The position numbers were made by a program, and so were the translations under genes. This document shows positions 6,656 through 10,297 of a stretch of 10,297 bases of DNA, in pieces (position 1 is the first letter of the stretch; the number at the start of each line of letters is the position of its first letter). The DNA lies in NCBI GenBank assembly GCA_027604005.1, contig JADGJT010000602.1, forward strand, positions 1 to 10,297, in the 5' to 3' direction. This stretch comes from Dinochytrium kinnereticum (lineage: Eukaryota; Chytridiomycota; Chytridiomycetes; Chytridiales; Chytridiaceae). Below the pieces are notes generated by a model. The model was not told the DNA's origin, searched no databases, and worked only from the letters and a program-made list of their open reading frames with translations.

Positions 6656-9260
6656 ATGCTGGACAAGAAACCTGCCGACGCCACCTCCACCAGCGGCGTC
6701 TCAACCTTCCTGCGAGGGCTTCACAACCTCAAAACCCATGTCAGCACCAAATCCAACCAAAACCTCCTCAACAATGACCTCCCAGGTCAACCCCACATAA
6801 CACAACCCCACCACCCCACCACAAGCAGCAGCAGCAGCCCAACCTCCCCAAACCCCTCCTCATCAAGACCCCACACCCCCGACAAACAAAGCAGCCTTCC
6901 CCCCCTCCATCTCAAACACTCCAAATCCGATCTCCGCTCTGCCGATCCTGCCACCGCGGCCCTGCTGGACGGTTTGACCAAACCCGCAACGGTGAGCGGG
7001 TTTGAGGATCGTGAGAAACGGGGGAGCAATGCGACGTTGAAGAAGAGCAACTCTTCGGGGAGCTTGATGAACGGTGGTGCTGGGGGAGGCGGTAAGGCCA
7101 GCACGACGAGAAGTTCCAGAGCCTCCACCAAGGCGTCGATTGTGAATGGTGGAGGAAAGGGTGGTCAAACGCGTCGATCGTCGATTGAGCATCATGGGGG
7201 AGGAGGGCAGACATCGCAATACGGATCCTCCACGCAACACAGCTCTCCTCCACGCCGATCGCAATCGCAGAACCACGTCAGTCATTCCCCCGCGACAAAC
7301 GTCGCGGGAGGAGGAGGAGGAGGAGGAGGGTTGATGAAATCACGCGTCAGTCAATCCCATCAAGGTGGCTTGATCGTTGAAAGCACCGATTCAGCCTTAT
7401 TCGAAGAAGAGGAGGGTCACGACAAGGTCTCCGAACTCAACCTCGCCACCAGCCAAATCCATCTCAGCTCAACAACCCAACTCGTCAACAGCATCGGAGC
7501 ACCACGTCCAAAATCTCCGTCCCCTTCCACCCCCCCCTCCCACCAGCTCATCACAACCCTCCAAAACCCAAACCTCTCCACCCCCTCCCCAATCACCGCA
7601 GCCAACCTCTCAAAACCCTACAAATCCCTTCCAAAGATCAGCTCAGTGTTTGCCCGGAAGACGAGCAAGGGCGCTCGAGCCTCCAGCGAGCAACCCACCA
7701 CCGCCGTCGGGGGAAGCGTGACAGCCGTCACTCAGACCTCAACCACGACCAGCTCAATCATGGGGTTATCCCCCGTCGGTCCGCAGTCCAAAACCGGCGG
7801 TCTATCCGCCTACGAGATCTCCCCCAACTCTGCGACGCTCAAACGATCGTACCATCTTGAGGATTTCCACATTGTTAGGAGGGTTGGGAAAGGTGGGTTT
7901 GCGAGCGTGTTTTTGGTGAGGCTCAAGACGTCGACTGGGAGGTATTATGCTTTGAAGGCTATCAAGAAGTCGGATGTGTTGAGGTTGAAGCAGGAGAAGC
8001 AGGTGATGAATGAGAAGAATATCTTGAAGAATATTCGACACAGTTTCATCGTGGAGTTGTATCAGACGTTTCAAGATACTTTTTACCTTTACATGGTCAT
8101 GGAGTACATTGACGGAGGAGATTTGTTTAGTTATCTGAGGAAGATTCAGGTGAGAAGATCATCACAATTTTTTTTCTTCTCGGATTGAAAGAAGGGGGTT
8201 TTAGGTGGCTCTCGATTCTCTTATGTGTTTCATTTCCGTCAACCTTTTTTCTTTTTTTTTGTTTATCTTTTACATTGGTCATCTTCATGCTGGTTTTGTA
8301 CTCTTATTATTTTATTCCTACTGGCGACTGTGTTCTTTTTTTGTTTTTTGTTTTTTTGTTATTTGTTTTTTTTTTGTTTTCTTTTGAAACGCCGCAGGAG
8401 GAAAAGGCGACCACTGAATGGTGTTAATCAACCACTAACAAACGCCATTCCACACCTCCACACCATGCCCAAACCCCTTCAGAGGTTTGCGGAAGAGGAC
8501 GCAAAATTCTACGTCTGCGAGGTCCTGATCTCCCTCCAATACCTCCATTCCGAGAACATTGTCTACCGCGATCTCAAACCAGAGGTAACCTCTCCCGCCC
8601 TCTTTTTCATCACACTCTACGCCCCCTCGCCACCCCACAAAACCCCACTAACAATCTCTCCCTCTTCACCCCCAGAACATCCTCCTAGACACAACAGGCC
8701 ACATCAAGCTAGCAGATTTCGGCTTCGCAAAGATAGTCCGCAACACCACCCAATCCTTCTGCGGCACCCCCGACTACATTGCCGCAGAAGTGGTCGCCAA
8801 CCATCCCTACACAAAAGCCGTAGATTGGTGGTCTTTCGGCGTCCTCATCTTCGAGCTCGTATCCGGCAAGACCCCATTCGGCGACGACACCTCGGAGAAG
8901 ATCTACGACAACATCACCGCCGGAAGAATCAAATGGCACCCTACCCTGAAAGGGTCCAACAAGGATGTGGTGAAGAGGTTGCTTGATCTAGACCCCGTAA
9001 GACGGTTGGGGAGCTCAGGAGATGGAGCTGAGATTCGAGCGCATCCTTGGTTCAAGAATGTTAATTGGAAGAGGGTGGAGGCTCGACAGGCCACGCCCCC
9101 GTTCTTGCCTGCTTGTGACACGCCCGATGTGATTGAGAGGGAGAGGAGCGCGAGGGGGAATGGGGAGGATTATCATGAGATTTTGAGGAATGGGGGGTCA
9201 AAGGATGGGAGTTGGTTGGCGGGTGGGGATCCGTTTTCAGAGACGTTTAAAGATTTTTGA
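6656..9260 (+). CDS. cAMP-dependent protein kinase catalytic subunit-type AGC kinase (three exons, 726 aa)
   Basis: Exons are 6656-8149, 8483-8584 and 8676-9260, all joined in phase 0. An in-frame TAA at 6641 sits just before the ATG, which supports this start. Residues 1-402 are a Ser/Thr/Pro/Gly-rich extension with a poly-Gly tract. The kinase domain starts near 403: glycine loop GKGGFASV (411-418), catalytic Lys434, helix-C Glu453, YRDLKPEN (526-533) with Asp528, and DFG (546-548). The substrate-lobe DWWSFG and the AGC C-tail (TPPFLP) follow, and the protein ends in FKDF (723-726), the terminal FxxF motif typical of PKA that docks in its own N-lobe and PDK1. Known role of the family: Ser/Thr phosphorylation downstream of cAMP, held inactive by a regulatory subunit in the cytoplasm. 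Oddities: Ser559 sits at the position of the activating Thr197 of mammalian PKA, and the APE motif reads AAE (568-570). The usual FDDY of the PKA tail is not obvious. Another PKA-like AGC kinase is possible. Confidence 0.9.
8150..8482 (+). other. Intron 1 of the kinase gene
   Basis: The donor is CAG|GTGAGA, CTAAC lies at 8435-8439 and the acceptor is CTTCAG. The 333-base intron has in-frame stops and a T-rich tract at about 8335-8385. It joins LRKIQ to [10 protein letters not shown], exactly reproducing the PKA-type alignment. Confidence 0.93.
8585..8675 (+). other. Intron 2 of the kinase gene
   Basis: The donor is GAG|GTAACC, CTAAC lies at 8648-8652 and the acceptor is CCCCAG. The 91-base intron splits the catalytic motif YRDLKPE|N between Glu and Asn in phase 0. 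Confidence 0.95.
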
Positions 9261-10297
9261 AGATTTGGCTTGGTTCATGGTTGTTTGAACTTTTGCCCGA
9301 CCTTCTTTTCATTGCCGGGTTTTGTCGAGTACCGATCAAGACTTTTTTTCACTTCAATTCCTTTCTCTTTTCTCCCTCCCCTGTCCTTTTTTCCTGCCTC
9401 TCTCCTTTACTTCCTTGCTAGGTATTTATTTGTCGTGTTTTGGCAGTAACCGTTCCCTTTCCATCGTCTTCTTTTTCATCTCTCAGTTTCTTTACCACTA
9501 TAATACCTTTACTTAGTAATACCAACAGCCATCCTCTTAAGAACGGGAGATAATGAACCCTATTCACCCCCCCACCCCCTTCCTCCCCACTCTTTCCCTT
9601 CCTGTTTGTTTGCATTAGTTGGAGGAGACAGAATGTTGCCTTTTGTCTTCTTCGTCACCACTAGTTTCAAACTTGTCATTTTTGTTTTCATTCTTGTTCT
9701 TCTTCTCTCTTTCATGAAAGTCGACGAGACGCGTTTGGTTCTTACTTTTCTTTTTTTCCTTTCTTCAAACCTTCTCTTTCCTTTCTCACTCGCATTTCCT
9801 TCTCCTCCTTTCTCTCCTTTTTTTTTTTTCCCCATCTGGTGTCCACACTTTCCCCATCCCCCTCCCCCTCCCCACTCTGGTTTTGTTTTTTTGTTTTGTT
9901 TCTTCGGTTACAAGAATTGGAAATATACAACGATACCCAAACAGTACATCATCAACAACCCTCCCCGCCCCCCGGACCGCTCATTTCCACCTCAACAGTG
10001 TTGAATGAATTGGCGGCGTGATCCTTTCTCAGCATCAACGCATATCACCTCGTTTCGTTACAAGTTGAGAATAAAAGACGATTGACACTGAACGCATCAA
10101 CAAATGGGTAAATCAGTGAGAGAAAGGAGCTTTGTTCCTCTCCGCATTTCGACCGAGATCATGAATGGGTTTAGACAATACCCCTTCTTAAGAAACAAAG
10201 AAAAAAAAATATAGAAGGAAGAAAAAAAAAGAAAAGATACCAAACACCAGGATGATGAAACACCCCCAACCATGAGCACCAGGCAAACCAAAACAAA
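9261..10297 (+). other. Pyrimidine-rich 3' flank of the kinase gene
   Basis: No gene is supported. From 9320 to about 9900 the plus strand is dominated by C and T, which makes many hydrophobic chance ORFs. This resembles the sense-strand character of the flank beyond the other gene, so it may be a common 3'-end property. The purine-rich stretch at 10194-10240 and the short minus-strand frame 10291-10097 could be the end of a convergent gene, but nothing recognisable is encoded. Confidence 0.5.
10070..10075 (+). terminator. AATAAA polyadenylation signal
   Basis: This is the only canonical AATAAA I see on the plus strand after the kinase stop. It would imply a 3' UTR of about 830 bases, long for a fungus, so an upstream non-canonical site may be the real one. 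Confidence 0.35.

Noticed and set aside
8225..8482. Hydrophobic N-terminal part of the 253-codon plus-strand ORF
   Set aside because: This is the T-rich intron 1 of the kinase; poly-T translates to Phe/Leu runs that mimic membrane segments.
9606..10004. 132-codon plus-strand ORF with apparent membrane segments
   Set aside because: The hydrophobicity comes from the pyrimidine-rich 3' flank; low complexity and no homology-like motif.
1..10297. tRNA or rRNA genes and CRISPR arrays
   Set aside because: I saw no clover-leaf with conserved A and B boxes, no rRNA-like sequence and no regularly spaced direct repeats; the GGGGTCACCA string fits a retrotransposon PBS rather than a tRNA gene.

Overview
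The window looks like nuclear DNA from a fungus with intron-containing genes, quite possibly an early-diverging one; the lineage itself is inference. The introns are short (91-351 bases) and of GT-AG type. Four of the five have an exact CTAAC branch-like motif upstream of the acceptor. One gene is a PKA-type kinase with the long low-complexity N-terminus seen in many fungal PKAs, and the intergenic space carries LTR-retrotransposon debris.

Layout: (1) 1-484 is a low-complexity 3' flank. (2) 485-3346, minus strand, is a four-exon gene for a 698-residue protein. It has a Ser/Pro/His-rich N-terminal half and a conserved-looking globular C-terminal half of unknown function. (3) 3347-6655 is a 3.3 kb spacer between the two divergent genes. 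It holds a cluster of tetranucleotide microsatellites, a perfect cAMP-response-element palindrome, two unrecognised minus-strand ORFs (one with a good 60-base intron candidate), a nested palindrome, an LTR with its adjacent tRNA primer-binding site, a decayed LIM-zinc-finger-like fragment and a 17-base poly-C run. (4) 6656-9260, plus strand, is a three-exon gene for a 726-residue PKA catalytic-subunit-type AGC kinase. (5) 9261-10297 is its pyrimidine-rich 3' flank, with AATAAA at 10070.

Both gene models were assembled by eye and phase-checked. Exon lengths sum to 2097 and 2181 bases, both multiples of three including the stop. The two main genes share a spacer but no metabolic relation is evident. 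A CRE-like site upstream of the unknown gene makes control by the cAMP-PKA pathway conceivable, but only as inference.

The most unusual signal is compositional. Within exons of both genes the sense strand changes abruptly from C-rich to G-rich. Most exons or exon groups start C-rich and end G-rich, and the pattern resets after introns. Synonymous codon choice and amino-acid content follow it. The second point of interest is the kinase activation segment, which has Ser where PKA has its activating Thr and AAE in place of the APE motif.
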